From positions 434,001 to 498,000 of the forward strand of contig NZ_LGSI01000068.1 in NCBI RefSeq assembly GCF_001698815.1: a DNA stretch of 64,000 bases, written 5' to 3'. The stretch's first letter is position 1. Each line of letters opens with the position of its first letter. Made by a program: the position numbers and the translations under genes. A model generated the notes under the pieces. The model did no database searches, was not told the DNA's origin, and saw only the letters and a program-made list of their open reading frames with translations. This document shows, piece by piece, positions 35,100 through 43,427 of this stretch. The DNA comes from Pseudomonas syringae (lineage in GTDB: Bacteria; Pseudomonadota; Gammaproteobacteria; Pseudomonadales; Pseudomonadaceae).

Positions 35100-36338
35100 A
35101 TGACTCAGCCCACAGCCTCAAACCCACTATCCCTTGGAACCGATTACGAAATCCTGGCCAACCGCTTTCGGCCGATTTTTCGTGAGATAAGCGCGGGTAA
35201 CGTGGAGCGCGAGAAGGCCCGCACCCTGCCCTACGAGCCGATTGCCTGGCTAAAGGAAGCCGGTTTCGGCGCCGCTCGCGTGCCCACCGAATATGGCGGC
35301 GCAGGCGCTTCGGTGGGTCAACTGTTCCAACTGTTGATCGAGTTGGCTGAAGCCGACTCGAACATTCCACAAGCCCTGCGCGCGCACTTTGCGTTTGTCG
35401 AAGATCGTCTCAACGCGCCACCCGGCGCCGATCGTGACACGTGGTTCGCGCGGTTCGTCGCGGGTGATCTGGTAGGCAATGGCTGGACTGAAGTCGGCGC
35501 AGTGAAAATTGGCGACGTGATTACCAAGGTCACCGCCCAGGGCGACGGATTTGTGCTCAATGGCGCCAAGTTCTACAGCACCGGCAGTATCTTCGCTGAC
35601 TGGATTGACGTGTACGCGCAGAGGGCCGACAACGGTGCCGATGTAATCGCCGTCGTCCAGGCGCGCGACCCCGGTGTACGCCACAGCGACGACTGGGATG
35701 GTTTTGGCCAACGCACAACCGGCAGCGGCACTTCGGTCTATGAAAACGTGCCGGTGAATGCCGAGCATGTCATCTCGTTCGAACAGCGTTTCAAATACCA
35801 GACGGCGTTCTATCAATTGGTCTTGCTGGCGGTGCTGGCGGGCATTGGCCGCGCCATCGAACGCGACATTGCCCAGGAAGTTCGCGACCGCAAACGCGTG
35901 TTCAGCCATGGCAATGGAAACAGCGTGAGCAACGACGCACAGGTCCAGCAAGTGGTCGGGCAAATTTCGGCGCAGGTCTATGCTGCCGAAGCCGCGACCG
36001 TGCGTTCGGCCGAACCGCTGCAACGTGCCTACGTGGCTCGTTTCGGCAACGATGCGCAGGTTGAAAAGGACGCCAATATCGCTGCGGAAATCGAAACGGC
36101 CAAGGCTCAGGTGATTATTTCGGAATTGGTCTTGCGCGCCGCATCGGATCTGTTCAATGCCTTGGGCGCTTCGGGTGTCAGCGTCAGCAAGGCGCTGGAT
36201 CGCCACTGGCGCAATGCGCGCACGGCGGCTTCGCACAACCCGTCGATCTATAAAGCGCGGATTGTCGGTGACTGGCGCATCAACGGCACCGAACCGCCGT
36301 ACGTCTGGCAGATCGGCAACGGCGCAGGAAAGCCCTGA
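35100..36338 (+). CDS. sfnB: SfnB-family sulfur-acquisition flavoprotein (acyl-CoA dehydrogenase fold)
   Basis: 412 residues with the DszC/SfnB form of the acyl-CoA dehydrogenase fold: WLKEAGFGAARVPTEYGGAG, ADSNIPQALRAHFAFVE, GFVLNGAKFYSTGSIFADW, GQRTTGSGTSVYENV and C-terminal ALDRHWRNARTAASHNP. It is likely a flavin-dependent oxygenase for an organosulfur compound. The precise step is not established. It is divergent from sfnG and appears to share its sigma-54/SfnR control region. The start at 35100 follows a GGAG; the longer frame to 35034 would read through the promoter. Confidence 0.8.
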   Translation: MTQPTASNPLSLGTDYEILANRFRPIFREISAGNVEREKARTLPYEPIAWLKEAGFGAARVPTEYGGAGASVGQLFQLLIELAEADSNIPQALRAHFAFVEDRLNAPPGADRDTWFARFVAGDLVGNGWTEVGAVKIGDVITKVTAQGDGFVLNGAKFYSTGSIFADWIDVYAQRADNGADVIAVVQARDPGVRHSDDWDGFGQRTTGSGTSVYENVPVNAEHVISFEQRFKYQTAFYQLVLLAVLAGIGRAIERDIAQEVRDRKRVFSHGNGNSVSNDAQVQQVVGQISAQVYAAEAATVRSAEPLQRAYVARFGNDAQVEKDANIAAEIETAKAQVIISELVLRAASDLFNALGASGVSVSKALDRHWRNARTAASHNPSIYKARIVGDWRINGTEPPYVWQIGNGAGKP

Positions 36339-36356
36339 TCGAGCAGGTTCTGAGCA

Positions 36357-36381
36357 AGGCGCCGCAAGTCTCGCGGCGCCT
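36357..36381. terminator. Hairpin after sfnB
   Basis: AGGCGCCGC and GCGGCGCCT form a 9-bp GC-rich stem with a 7-base loop, 19 bases after the sfnB stop. There is no clear T tract, so termination may be partial. Confidence 0.55.
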
Positions 36382-36423
36382 CATTCAGAAAGTCAGATCG
36401 GCTTGCTGATTTAACCAGATTCT

Positions 36424-36511
36424 GTTGGAGCGAGGCTTACCCGTGAATGGGTCCGTCGGCCGACATTTCGCTGGCTGAATTCACGCCTTCGCGGGCAAGC
36501 CTCGCTCCAAC
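36424..36511. repeat. REP-type inverted pair
   Basis: GTTGGAGCGAGGCTTaCCCG at the left end is mirrored by CGGGcAAGCCTCGCTCCAAC at the right end (lower case marks mismatches or non-stem bases), separated by about 50 bases. This is the layout of paired Pseudomonas REP units (REPIN). Confidence 0.75.
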
Positions 36512-36630
36512 GAAGATCACTCCGGCTTGTTGATTTTCGCTTTGCCAGACACCGCCATACGCGACGTTTGAGTTGCCCCCAAACATAGAATCTCCCACAA
36601 ATTCGCACTCACAAGGACGCGCTGAATTCT

Positions 36631-36717
36631 TTGGAGCGAGGCTTGACCGCGAATTGGGCGCCTCGGTGAGCCAGACACACCGCGTTATCGTTCTTCGCGG
36701 ACAAGCCTCGCTCCCAC
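36631..36717. repeat. Second REP-type inverted pair
   Basis: TTGGAGCGAGGCTTGACCGCG at the left and CGCGGACAAGCCTCGCTCCCA-type sequence at the right, about 45 bases apart. It is a second copy of the element at 36424-36511, with the same orientation of arms. Confidence 0.7.
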
Positions 36718-36736
36718 GAAACGCCTTGATGCCCGT

Positions 36737-36772
36737 AGGACCGGATTTATCCGGGAAGAGGCCAGTGCTTAC
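36737..36772. repeat. Direct repeat copy A
   Basis: The sequence beginning GTAGGACCGGATTTATCCGG and ending CCAGTGCT is repeated almost exactly at 37235-37266. Each copy contains the inverted repeat CCGGAT-TT-ATCCGG. Short REP-like units (CGCGAGCAAGCTCGC near 36888-36902) lie between the two copies. Confidence 0.7.
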
Positions 36773-37011
36773 GCTGTAAATCTGCGTTGTCAGCGCCTAC
36801 GTCTCGCGAATAAATTCGCTCCTACAGTTGGATACGATCCACATAACGCGTGCTGTCTGGATAAACGCGGTGTCCATACGTTTTTCGCGAGCAAGCTCGC
36901 TCCCACAGGTTCAACGCTGCTCTCGCTTTGGCTCCAGCTGTTGATCTTGCTTTGGCTTTTGATCTTGACCTGCCCCGTCGGAAGGCCGAGCGCAGGTTTT
37001 GCGCAGTGGGC

Positions 37012-37183
37012 AACCCGGCAAGGATGCCGGGTTAGCCGCCCTTGGCCATGGATGGCCGATGGCGGCGGGCCCACGGAGCAGAACCGGAGCGAGGGTATGT
37101 CGAGCCCAGGCGAGGCACCGGACGTCAGGGGCGAGAGCGCTTGGTTACTTGGCGCTTTTCCAAGTAACCCGCCGTAAGGGCGG
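37012..37183. repeat. Intergenic element with a chain of stem-loops
   Basis: At least four perfect stems follow one another: AACCCGGCA/TGCCGGGTT (37012-37033), GCCGCC/GGCGGC with an inner GGCC/GGCC pair (37035-37066), GGTTACTTGG/CCAAGTAACC (37143-37169) and CCGCC/GGCGG (37169-37183). No gene is apparent. From memory, sequences of this style recur in many Pseudomonas intergenic regions; copy number could not be checked here. Confidence 0.6.
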
Positions 37184-37234
37184 AACTAAAAGTCGCCGTT
37201 ACCGCAACAACGGATATGTACGCCTTTCTCCTGT

Positions 37235-37266
37235 GGGACCGGATTTATCCGGGAAGAGGCCAGTGC
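37235..37266. repeat. Direct repeat copy B
   Basis: Near-exact second copy of the unit at 36737-36772, containing CCGGAT-TT-ATCCGG and ending in CCAGTGCT. It lies immediately after the stop of the class IV aminotransferase-like gene on the opposite strand. Confidence 0.7.
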
Positions 37267-37277
37267 TCGAAGACACG

Positions 37278-38201
37278 CTACGAGGCAACCTGACCATTGG
37301 CAAAAATCGAACGCTGGTAAAGCTGATCCAACGACGCACTGACGCTGCGCACACCGGAACCTATCGGGCGGCCATCAACCATTTTCACCGGGGTTATGCC
37401 AGCCAGCGTCCCGGTAACAAAAGCCTCATCTGCGCTGTAGACCTGCGCCAGAGTGAACTCACCCTCGTGAACGGTAATGCCCTGCTCGCGAGCAATGCTG
37501 ACCAGGGTCTGGCGGGTAATACCGTTGAAGCAGCAGTGGGCCGATGACGTCCACAACTCGCCTTTACGTACGATGAAGAAATTAGTGGAGTTACAGCTGG
37601 CAACGAAACCCCGACTGTCGAGCATCAATGCTTCGTCTGCTCCGGCATGCAACGCTTGCAGCAGTGCCTGAATCAAATTCAGCCGGCTATGAGAATTAAG
37701 CCGCAAGTCGAACACGTCCGGCGTACTGCAACGGAAGGCCGAAGTGAACAGCGAAATGCCACGGGACTTGGCCTCTACATCAACCACCTTGTACTCCGCG
37801 ACACACACCACAGTTGCTTTGCCGACGATGAAGCGCGGGTCCTGATTGGGCGTACTCTTGCGGCCGCGGGTAATCATCAACCTCAAGTGTGCGCCGTCAG
37901 TCATGCCGTTGATCGCCAGGGTATCCCAGAGCACCTTTTCGACCTCGGCACGGCTCAGACCGATGTCGAGATCGATACTTAGGGCACCTTCGAAGAGCCG
38001 GTCCAGATGAGCCTGCAAGGCAACCAGACGTCCCTGGACCAGACGCAGCCCTTCCCATACGCCGTCGCCGCAGACGAAGCCGGCATCAAAAATCGACACC
38101 TGAGCAGCATCGCGGTGAACGAACTCGCCATTGAGGTAGACCTTGACGTCGGCATTGCGCGGGTCAGGCGCATACGCCTGGCTGCTGGTGGTTGAAAGCA
38201 T
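37278..38201 (-). CDS. Class IV aminotransferase homologue lacking the PLP lysine
   Basis: 307 residues with the fold-type IV (branched-chain/D-amino acid aminotransferase) pattern: VSIFDAGFVCGDGVWEGLR, LRLMITRGRKS, AGADEALMLDSRGFVASCNS and GITRQTLVSIA. In active members the Schiff-base lysine lies in a segment like RIKTLNYL about 20 residues before the AGADEA motif; here the segment is DLRLNSHSRLNLI, with Asn where Lys is expected. The codon reads AAT on the coding strand. No compensating lysine is nearby. It follows an ABC ATPase gene by 14 bases as the last gene of that operon. Catalysis without PLP lysine, or a new role, is inferred. Confidence 0.8.
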   Translation of the reverse strand: MLSTTSSQAYAPDPRNADVKVYLNGEFVHRDAAQVSIFDAGFVCGDGVWEGLRLVQGRLVALQAHLDRLFEGALSIDLDIGLSRAEVEKVLWDTLAINGMTDGAHLRLMITRGRKSTPNQDPRFIVGKATVVCVAEYKVVDVEAKSRGISLFTSAFRCSTPDVFDLRLNSHSRLNLIQALLQALHAGADEALMLDSRGFVASCNSTNFFIVRKGELWTSSAHCCFNGITRQTLVSIAREQGITVHEGEFTLAQVYSADEAFVTGTLAGITPVKMVDGRPIGSGVRSVSASLDQLYQRSIFANGQVAS

Positions 38202-38215
38202 GGTGGTCTCCGGTA

Positions 38216-38986
38216 TTAGAACGAACGCTCGACAAAGCGTGCGAGGAATTCCTGGGTACGGGTTTGCTGCGGGCTTTTGAGGACTTGATCGGGCGTACCC
38301 TGCTCATGGATTACCCCGTTCTCCAGAAACAGCACACGCTCGGCAAAGTGATAAGCGAAACCCAGTTCGTGAGTCACCAGCAGCAACGTGCGCCCCTCAT
38401 CGGCAAGTTGATGGATAACCCGCAGGACTTCCCCTACCAGCTCAGGGTCCAGGGATGAGGTCGGCTCGTCGAACAGAAGCACTTCGGGTTCCATCACCAA
38501 AGCCCGTGCTATCGCCACACGCTGTTGCTGCCCTCCGGACAGACGTCCCGGATAGGTATCGCGGCGGTCGGCAAGACCGACTTTTTCCAACTGAACCAAA
38601 GCGCGTTCCCGAGCCGCCGCCGGCGAAATCTTCTTCACCGAGATCAGCCCTTCCATGACGTTTTCCAGCACGCTCATGTGGGGGAACAGGTTGAACTGTT
38701 GGAACACCATCCCGACCCGTTCACGCACCTCGCGCAGTTGCCGCTCTTCGTAGACCCGCTCGCCGCCGCGCTCTTGGCCAAGCAGCACGCCGTTGAGCTC
38801 AATCTCGCCGCTGGTGGGCATTTCCATGAAGTTCAGGCAGCGCAACAAGGTGCTCTTGCCCGAACCGCTCCCGCCAATGATGGCGATGCGTTCGCCGCGA
38901 CGGACATCCAGGTCGATGCCCTTCAGCACCGGTTGATCAAAATTCTTGTGCAACTGGCGGATACGGAACAATGGTTGTTCGGTCAT
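38216..38986 (-). CDS. Polar amino acid type ABC transporter ATPase (GlnQ/HisP family)
   Basis: 256 residues: Walker A GGSGSGKST, Q-loop GMVFQQFNLFPHMSVLENV, signature LSGGQQQRVAIARAL, Walker B VLLFDEPTSSLDPE and the switch VTHELGFAYHFAERV. ATG at 38986 was chosen; a 14-codon extension lacks a ribosome site. It powers import with the two adjoining permeases and is presumably served by the binding protein at 42065-42901. Confidence 0.92.
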   Translation of the reverse strand: MTEQPLFRIRQLHKNFDQPVLKGIDLDVRRGERIAIIGGSGSGKSTLLRCLNFMEMPTSGEIELNGVLLGQERGGERVYEERQLREVRERVGMVFQQFNLFPHMSVLENVMEGLISVKKISPAAARERALVQLEKVGLADRRDTYPGRLSGGQQQRVAIARALVMEPEVLLFDEPTSSLDPELVGEVLRVIHQLADEGRTLLLVTHELGFAYHFAERVLFLENGVIHEQGTPDQVLKSPQQTRTQEFLARFVERSF

Positions 38987-39002
38987 GACAATTCTCAACA
39001 AA

Positions 39003-39665
39003 TCAGCGAAGCGCGAGGCGGCGCTCAAGGCGCGCAGCGAGGAAGCTGAACGGCCAGATCAGGCAGAAATACAGCAAGGCAACCACCGTCAGGATTTCCA
39101 GGGGACGATAGTAGCTGGAACTGAGCAAGCGCCCTTGATACATCACTTCGGTCACCGCCAGCGTTGAAGCCAGGGAAGTCACCTTGACCAGTTCGATCAT
39201 CCGGTTGGTCAGCGCTGGCAGCATTCGCTGGCAAGCTTGCGGCAGGATGATCCGCCTAAGCGCCCGGGCCCGGGTCATGCCCAATGCCTTGGCACCTTCC
39301 CACTGGCCGCGCACCACTGATTGCAGGCCAGCACGGAAAATCTCGGCGCAGTACGCCGCGGTATAAAGACTCAACGCCAGCGCCGCAGCAAAGAATGGCG
39401 TGAAGCGCACCCCCAGCAGGACCGGGAAGGCGTAGTAAATCCAGATCAGCTGGATCAGCACCGGCGTGTTACGGAACACTTCGATAAAGGTAATGGCTGG
39501 CAGCGTGATGCGTCGCTGCGGCGACAGACGCGCCACCCCCAACAATAGACCTGTCGGCACGCCGATAAGCGCGGCGATCAGGAACAACTGCAGAGTGACC
39601 TTGAGGCCGCGCAACAGCACCGGAAGGTTGTCGATGACGATATGGAAATCCCAGTTGTAATCCAT
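39003..39665 (-). CDS. Polar amino acid type ABC transporter permease
   Basis: 220 residues, about five membrane helices. The family motif is seen in FIEVFRNTPVLIQLIWIYY and the coupling loop in VRGQWEGAKALGMTRARALR, followed by ILPQACQRMLPAL. It forms a heterodimer with the next permease. The last bases of its frame lie 16 bases from the ATPase start. Confidence 0.92.
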   Translation of the reverse strand: MDYNWDFHIVIDNLPVLLRGLKVTLQLFLIAALIGVPTGLLLGVARLSPQRRITLPAITFIEVFRNTPVLIQLIWIYYAFPVLLGVRFTPFFAAALALSLYTAAYCAEIFRAGLQSVVRGQWEGAKALGMTRARALRRIILPQACQRMLPALTNRMIELVKVTSLASTLAVTEVMYQGRLLSSSYYRPLEILTVVALLYFCLIWPFSFLAARLERRLALR

Positions 39666-39666
39666 C

Positions 39667-40329
39667 TCAAGCGCTCCTTGCCAGCCGGCGTTCAAGGCGC
39701 TGGCTGGCCAGACTCGCAGCAAACAGCACGCTGAAGTACATCACTGCGATCACGCTGTAGACCTCCAGCGGTCTGAACGTCTGCGTGTTGATTTGCATGG
39801 CCTGGTAAAGGAGTTCGGCGTAAGCCAGCGAGGAAGCCAGTGCCGTGGTTTTGACCAGTTCGAAGCTGCGCTCAAGAAAAGGCGCAAGCATGCGGCGCAA
39901 GGCCTGGGGCAAAATGATTCGGCGCAGCACCCGCGCCTGGGTCATGCCCAACGCCTTGGCGCCCTCCCACTGCCCACGCTCCATGGAAGCGATACCACCA
40001 CGCAATACTTCGGCGTAGAAAGCACTGGACTGGATGGACAGCGCGAGCACCGCCGCCGTAAAAGGCGACAGGCTGACCGGCGCCAGTACCGGCAGCGCAT
40101 AGAAAAACCAGAAAAAATGCACGATCGCCGGGGTATTCCGGTAGAAGCCGATAAAGGCCATCGCCGGATAGCGCAGTACGGCCCGTGATGACATACGCAG
40201 CACTGCCATCAATGCGCCCAGCAGGACACCGAAAAACAGTGATACCAGCGCGATACGCAACGTCCCCAACAGCCCTTCAAAGAGCAAGCCGCTGTAGGGC
40301 AATATCGCCGAAAAATTCCAAGTATACAC
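39667..40329 (-). CDS. Polar amino acid type ABC transporter permease
   Basis: 220 residues with five membrane helices; FIGFYRNTPAIVHFFWFFY and MERGQWEGAKALGMTQARVL are the family marks. The GTG at 40329 is preferred as start because AGGAGA precedes it and the next residues align with the paralogous permease; the frame is open to 40419 but that part is not membrane-like. The stop overlaps the region just before the second permease start. It is divergent from the MmgE/PrpD gene. Confidence 0.88.
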   Translation of the reverse strand: MYTWNFSAILPYSGLLFEGLLGTLRIALVSLFFGVLLGALMAVLRMSSRAVLRYPAMAFIGFYRNTPAIVHFFWFFYALPVLAPVSLSPFTAAVLALSIQSSAFYAEVLRGGIASMERGQWEGAKALGMTQARVLRRIILPQALRRMLAPFLERSFELVKTTALASSLAYAELLYQAMQINTQTFRPLEVYSVIAVMYFSVLFAASLASQRLERRLARSA

Positions 40330-40530
40330 TCGTGTTTCTCTCCTGGGGTGATCCCCTTTGAGCCCGCGTAGCCACGCCGTCTCTAGCGGAAGGCCGCGCA
40401 TGTTAATAGCTGGACGCAAATAGCCATAAATACCTGTTAAGCATTTGCATATTCATTTTTGTTCTAGCAATGCATCTGCCGCGGAGGTGCTTAAGCAGTA
40501 GCCTTTGACGTTTTGCACACTGGCATCTGT

Positions 40531-41925
40531 ATGAGCAACGAATCACTGACCCGCACCCTTGCGCAATTCGCCACCGACCTGAAACTTGAGAGCGTCCCCG
40601 ACGCGTTACGTGAGCAGATCAAACTTCATCTGATCGACGCGCTGGCCTGCGGCCTGGCATCGACGCGCAGCGAGCTGGCCGCCACGTTCCGGCAGCACTG
40701 TATCGAGGAATATGCCACGGGACCCTGCCCCTTGCTGGGCAGTTCAGTGCGTCTGGCACCCGTGGGCGCTGCGCTTTACAACGGAATGGCGATCAACGCG
40801 CTGGACCATGATGATGGCCTGGAAGTCGACGGTCGCGGCATGGGACATCCTGGGGCAAGCCTGGTCGCCGCGGCACTGAGCGGCGTCTGGCAGCGCAAGA
40901 CCTCAGGCCGTGAACTGCTTGAAGCGCTGATCGCCGCCTACGAAATCAATGCAAGGATCATCATTGCCCTGCAGCCTGGCATCGAGCGTTTTCGCCAGGT
41001 GTATGGCGTGTGCCAGCATCAGGCTTTGGGAGCGGCTGTCGCATTTGGCAAGCTGATGCAGCTGGATTCCGCAGGCTTGGAGAATGCCATGGGCCTGGCA
41101 GGAACCCTGACGCCCTTGCCGAGCTTGCGTAAATACAACTGGGAATCTCGGCCATTGGTGTCATTCAAGGATTTCACTGCGCCAGCGGCTGAGGCCGGGG
41201 TTCGCGCGGTGCGCCTGCACCAACGTCACTGGGTGGGTGCCCAGGCGGTGCTGGATGGCGATCAGGGATTGTGGCGGATGCTGGGGTCGGACCGCTTTGA
41301 CGCGCATCTGCTGACGGCCGATCTGGGCAGCAACTGGCTTGCGGCCAATGCCAGCCTCAAGCACTACCCTGCCTGCCGCTGGATACACACGGCGCTGGAA
41401 TCCTTCGAACAATTGCAGCTTAGCCACGCTTTCGATGTAGCGGCGATCCGCGAGATACGTGTACTCACGGGGACGACCCAGGCACGAGACTTTATGGACA
41501 AGCGTCCTCTCAACGAAGTGGACGCCCAGTTCAGTCTGCCGCACACCCTGGCGTGCCTGGCCCTGGGCATCGCCAAACATGACTGGCATAAAGCGAGCAC
41601 CCTGAGCGATCCACAGGTACAGGCTGCGGCGGATCTGGTGGTCGCCGAGGTGGATCCCGAATTGAATGCGCTGATGGCCGATACTCGGCGCCCTGCCGGG
41701 CAAGTGCGGGTGCGTCTGGATGAAGGAACGCTGAGTGGAATACGCCTGAATTACCCGCTGGGCTGCCGTGAGCGACCGTTAAGCAGTGCGCAGGTGGCGG
41801 TCAAATTTCGTCAGTACGCGCCATTGGGCGCACCCGTCGAGACGGTCGAGCCGGTCCTGGCAGGACTGTTCGCACTTGAGCAGTGCGAGGACGTAGGGAA
41901 TTTGCTGGGGGGTTTGTTTCGCTGA
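40531..41925 (+). CDS. MmgE/PrpD family protein
   Basis: 464 residues of the family that includes 2-methylcitrate dehydratase, cis-aconitate decarboxylase and iminodisuccinate epimerase. Signs are IDALACGLASTRSE at the start, INALDHDDGLEVDGRGMGHP (the substrate-pocket region), LMQLDSAGLENAMGLAGTL and LKHYPACRWIHTALE. The ATG at 40531 gives the usual N-terminus. It is divergent from an amino acid type ABC transporter and may act on an imported di- or tricarboxylic amino compound; substrate unknown. Confidence 0.88.
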   Translation: MSNESLTRTLAQFATDLKLESVPDALREQIKLHLIDALACGLASTRSELAATFRQHCIEEYATGPCPLLGSSVRLAPVGAALYNGMAINALDHDDGLEVDGRGMGHPGASLVAAALSGVWQRKTSGRELLEALIAAYEINARIIIALQPGIERFRQVYGVCQHQALGAAVAFGKLMQLDSAGLENAMGLAGTLTPLPSLRKYNWESRPLVSFKDFTAPAAEAGVRAVRLHQRHWVGAQAVLDGDQGLWRMLGSDRFDAHLLTADLGSNWLAANASLKHYPACRWIHTALESFEQLQLSHAFDVAAIREIRVLTGTTQARDFMDKRPLNEVDAQFSLPHTLACLALGIAKHDWHKASTLSDPQVQAAADLVVAEVDPELNALMADTRRPAGQVRVRLDEGTLSGIRLNYPLGCRERPLSSAQVAVKFRQYAPLGAPVETVEPVLAGLFALEQCEDVGNLLGGLFR

Positions 41926-41946
41926 CCATGGATCAAGGTACGCGAA

Positions 41947-41992
41947 TTCATTCGCGAAACGGTCGGCTTACCCGACCGCTATCGCGAATGAA
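41947..41992. terminator. Nested hairpin between convergent genes
   Basis: An outer 11-bp stem (TTCATTCGCGA / TCGCGAATGAA) encloses an inner 7-bp stem (CGGTCGG / CCGACCG). It lies 22 bases after the MmgE/PrpD stop and before the convergent binding-protein gene. It lacks a T tract and also resembles a REP unit. Confidence 0.55.
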
Positions 41993-42064
41993 GCGGTGCG
42001 TCGCCCGCCCCAACAGGGGGGCCATTTCAATTCAAATCGTTATGGCATGAGCGGCGGTATTGTA

Positions 42065-42901
42065 TTACTTGGCCCACTGTTCCTTGATCACCGGCGGCAC
42101 CTTGCTCGGGTCTACACCGCGCAGACGCAGAGCGTCCTCGTAATACTTCTGGGTGACTCCGCTTTCGTACAGCTTGGCGAACTCCTTGCCCACGAAATCC
42201 CGGAAGGTTTTGTCATCTTCGTAACGCACGGCACCACTGGTGCTCACCGACACGATCGGAGTTGGCAAAATCAGGGTGCCTTTGCGCACTTTCGCCTGCT
42301 GCAGCGCCAGCGCCGGGTGGAAGTAAGAGAGGCCATCGACACGTCCCGAATAGAACGCGGCAACACCTTCGTCCATGTTGGTGTAGCGCTCCAGATGAGC
42401 CTTCTTGAATTTCTTGCTGAGAATCAAATCCGGACTGCTGCCCTGAGTCACGCCGATACGAACATCGTCACGATCAAGGTCATCCCAGGTGGTAGCGGTC
42501 AGGCCGTCACGCAACAGCACGCCTTGGGCATACCAGAAGAACGGTTGTTCAGGAAAATCCACGGCCTTGCGCCGCTCTTCCGTGGGATCCAGCACCAACA
42601 TCAGATCGATCTGCCCAGACTGCAGCGCTGCAACCGAATTTCCCCAGGTGGTCTCTACCGTAACCAGCTTGACGCCCAGTTCCTTGGCGATGTCCTTGCC
42701 CACGTTATAGCCAATGCCGTTCCACTGCTCGGTGGCTGGATCCTTGAAGAACCAGGGTTCACCCTGGGCGACACCAATACGCAGCTCGCCGGAATCATGG
42801 ATCTGTTTCCAGGTGGAACCTGACTCGGCAGCCTGAGCGATTGATACGGTGGAGAGCAGCATCGCAGCAAGTACGCGCGCGTAGAAACCAAGAGACTTCA
42901 T
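42065..42901 (-). CDS. ABC transporter binding protein, polar amino acid type
   Basis: 278 residues with a signal peptide to about residue 24 (MKSLGFYARVLAAML, then SIAQA-AES). The SBP_bac_3 fold is clear: GELRIGVAQGEPWFFKDPA, NGIGYNVGKDIAKELGV, WGNSVAALQSGQIDLML, RIGVTQGSSPDLIL. The ATG at 42901 has AGGA upstream. Probably the periplasmic partner of the permease-ATPase genes at 38.2-40.3 kb, from which it is separated by the MmgE/PrpD gene. Confidence 0.9.
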   Translation of the reverse strand: MKSLGFYARVLAAMLLSTVSIAQAAESGSTWKQIHDSGELRIGVAQGEPWFFKDPATEQWNGIGYNVGKDIAKELGVKLVTVETTWGNSVAALQSGQIDLMLVLDPTEERRKAVDFPEQPFFWYAQGVLLRDGLTATTWDDLDRDDVRIGVTQGSSPDLILSKKFKKAHLERYTNMDEGVAAFYSGRVDGLSYFHPALALQQAKVRKGTLILPTPIVSVSTSGAVRYEDDKTFRDFVGKEFAKLYESGVTQKYYEDALRLRGVDPSKVPPVIKEQWAK

Positions 42902-43040
42902 CGGGGTGGTCCTGTGAATGAATATTGACCCGTACGGGTGAGCAAATGATGGCAATTCAGAAGCCACATTCAAAAGAATTAATAATCAGTTTTTAATTAC
43001 TTTTTTGCATATACCTTTCAAAGTAGCCCTCGTCGCATGC

Positions 43041-43427
43041 TTAACCGGGATAGCGGGTTTCCATCACCACCAATAGCGCATCCGGCCTCCAGAACTCCTG
43101 GTCGAATTCCACCGGCTGGCCTTCTTCGCCGAAGTTCAGTCGTTCCAGATACAGGCTGCTGGAACCGACCGTCAATTGCAGCAACTCAGCCTGATGCTCA
43201 TCCACCGTGCCGGTATGCATGGCCAGTTCGCAGCGCGACTGAACACGCCCGAACCGCTCTCTCAGCAAGCTGGTGAGGGAGGTGTTCAGGTCCGCTTCGA
43301 GCAACCCGGGACACCAGCTGGCAACCAGTGCGTTGAATTCCAAGATTGGCGCAGGCCCATTCGTACAGCTCCCGTCCTCGCGGTCTGACTTGTCACGCTG
43401 AAAAAATCCCCAGTAACATTCGGTCAT
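43041..43427 (-). pseudogene. GntR/HutC-type regulator, only the UTRA C-terminal part
   Basis: From about residue 35 the frame matches the second half of a UTRA effector domain (CPGLLEADLNTSLTSLL, LTVGSSSLYLERLNF, GQPVEFDQEFWRPDALL). The winged helix and the first half of UTRA are missing, and the first ~30 residues come from sequence next to an IS66-type remnant. The intact gene probably regulated the adjoining ABC/MmgE genes. Confidence 0.8.
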
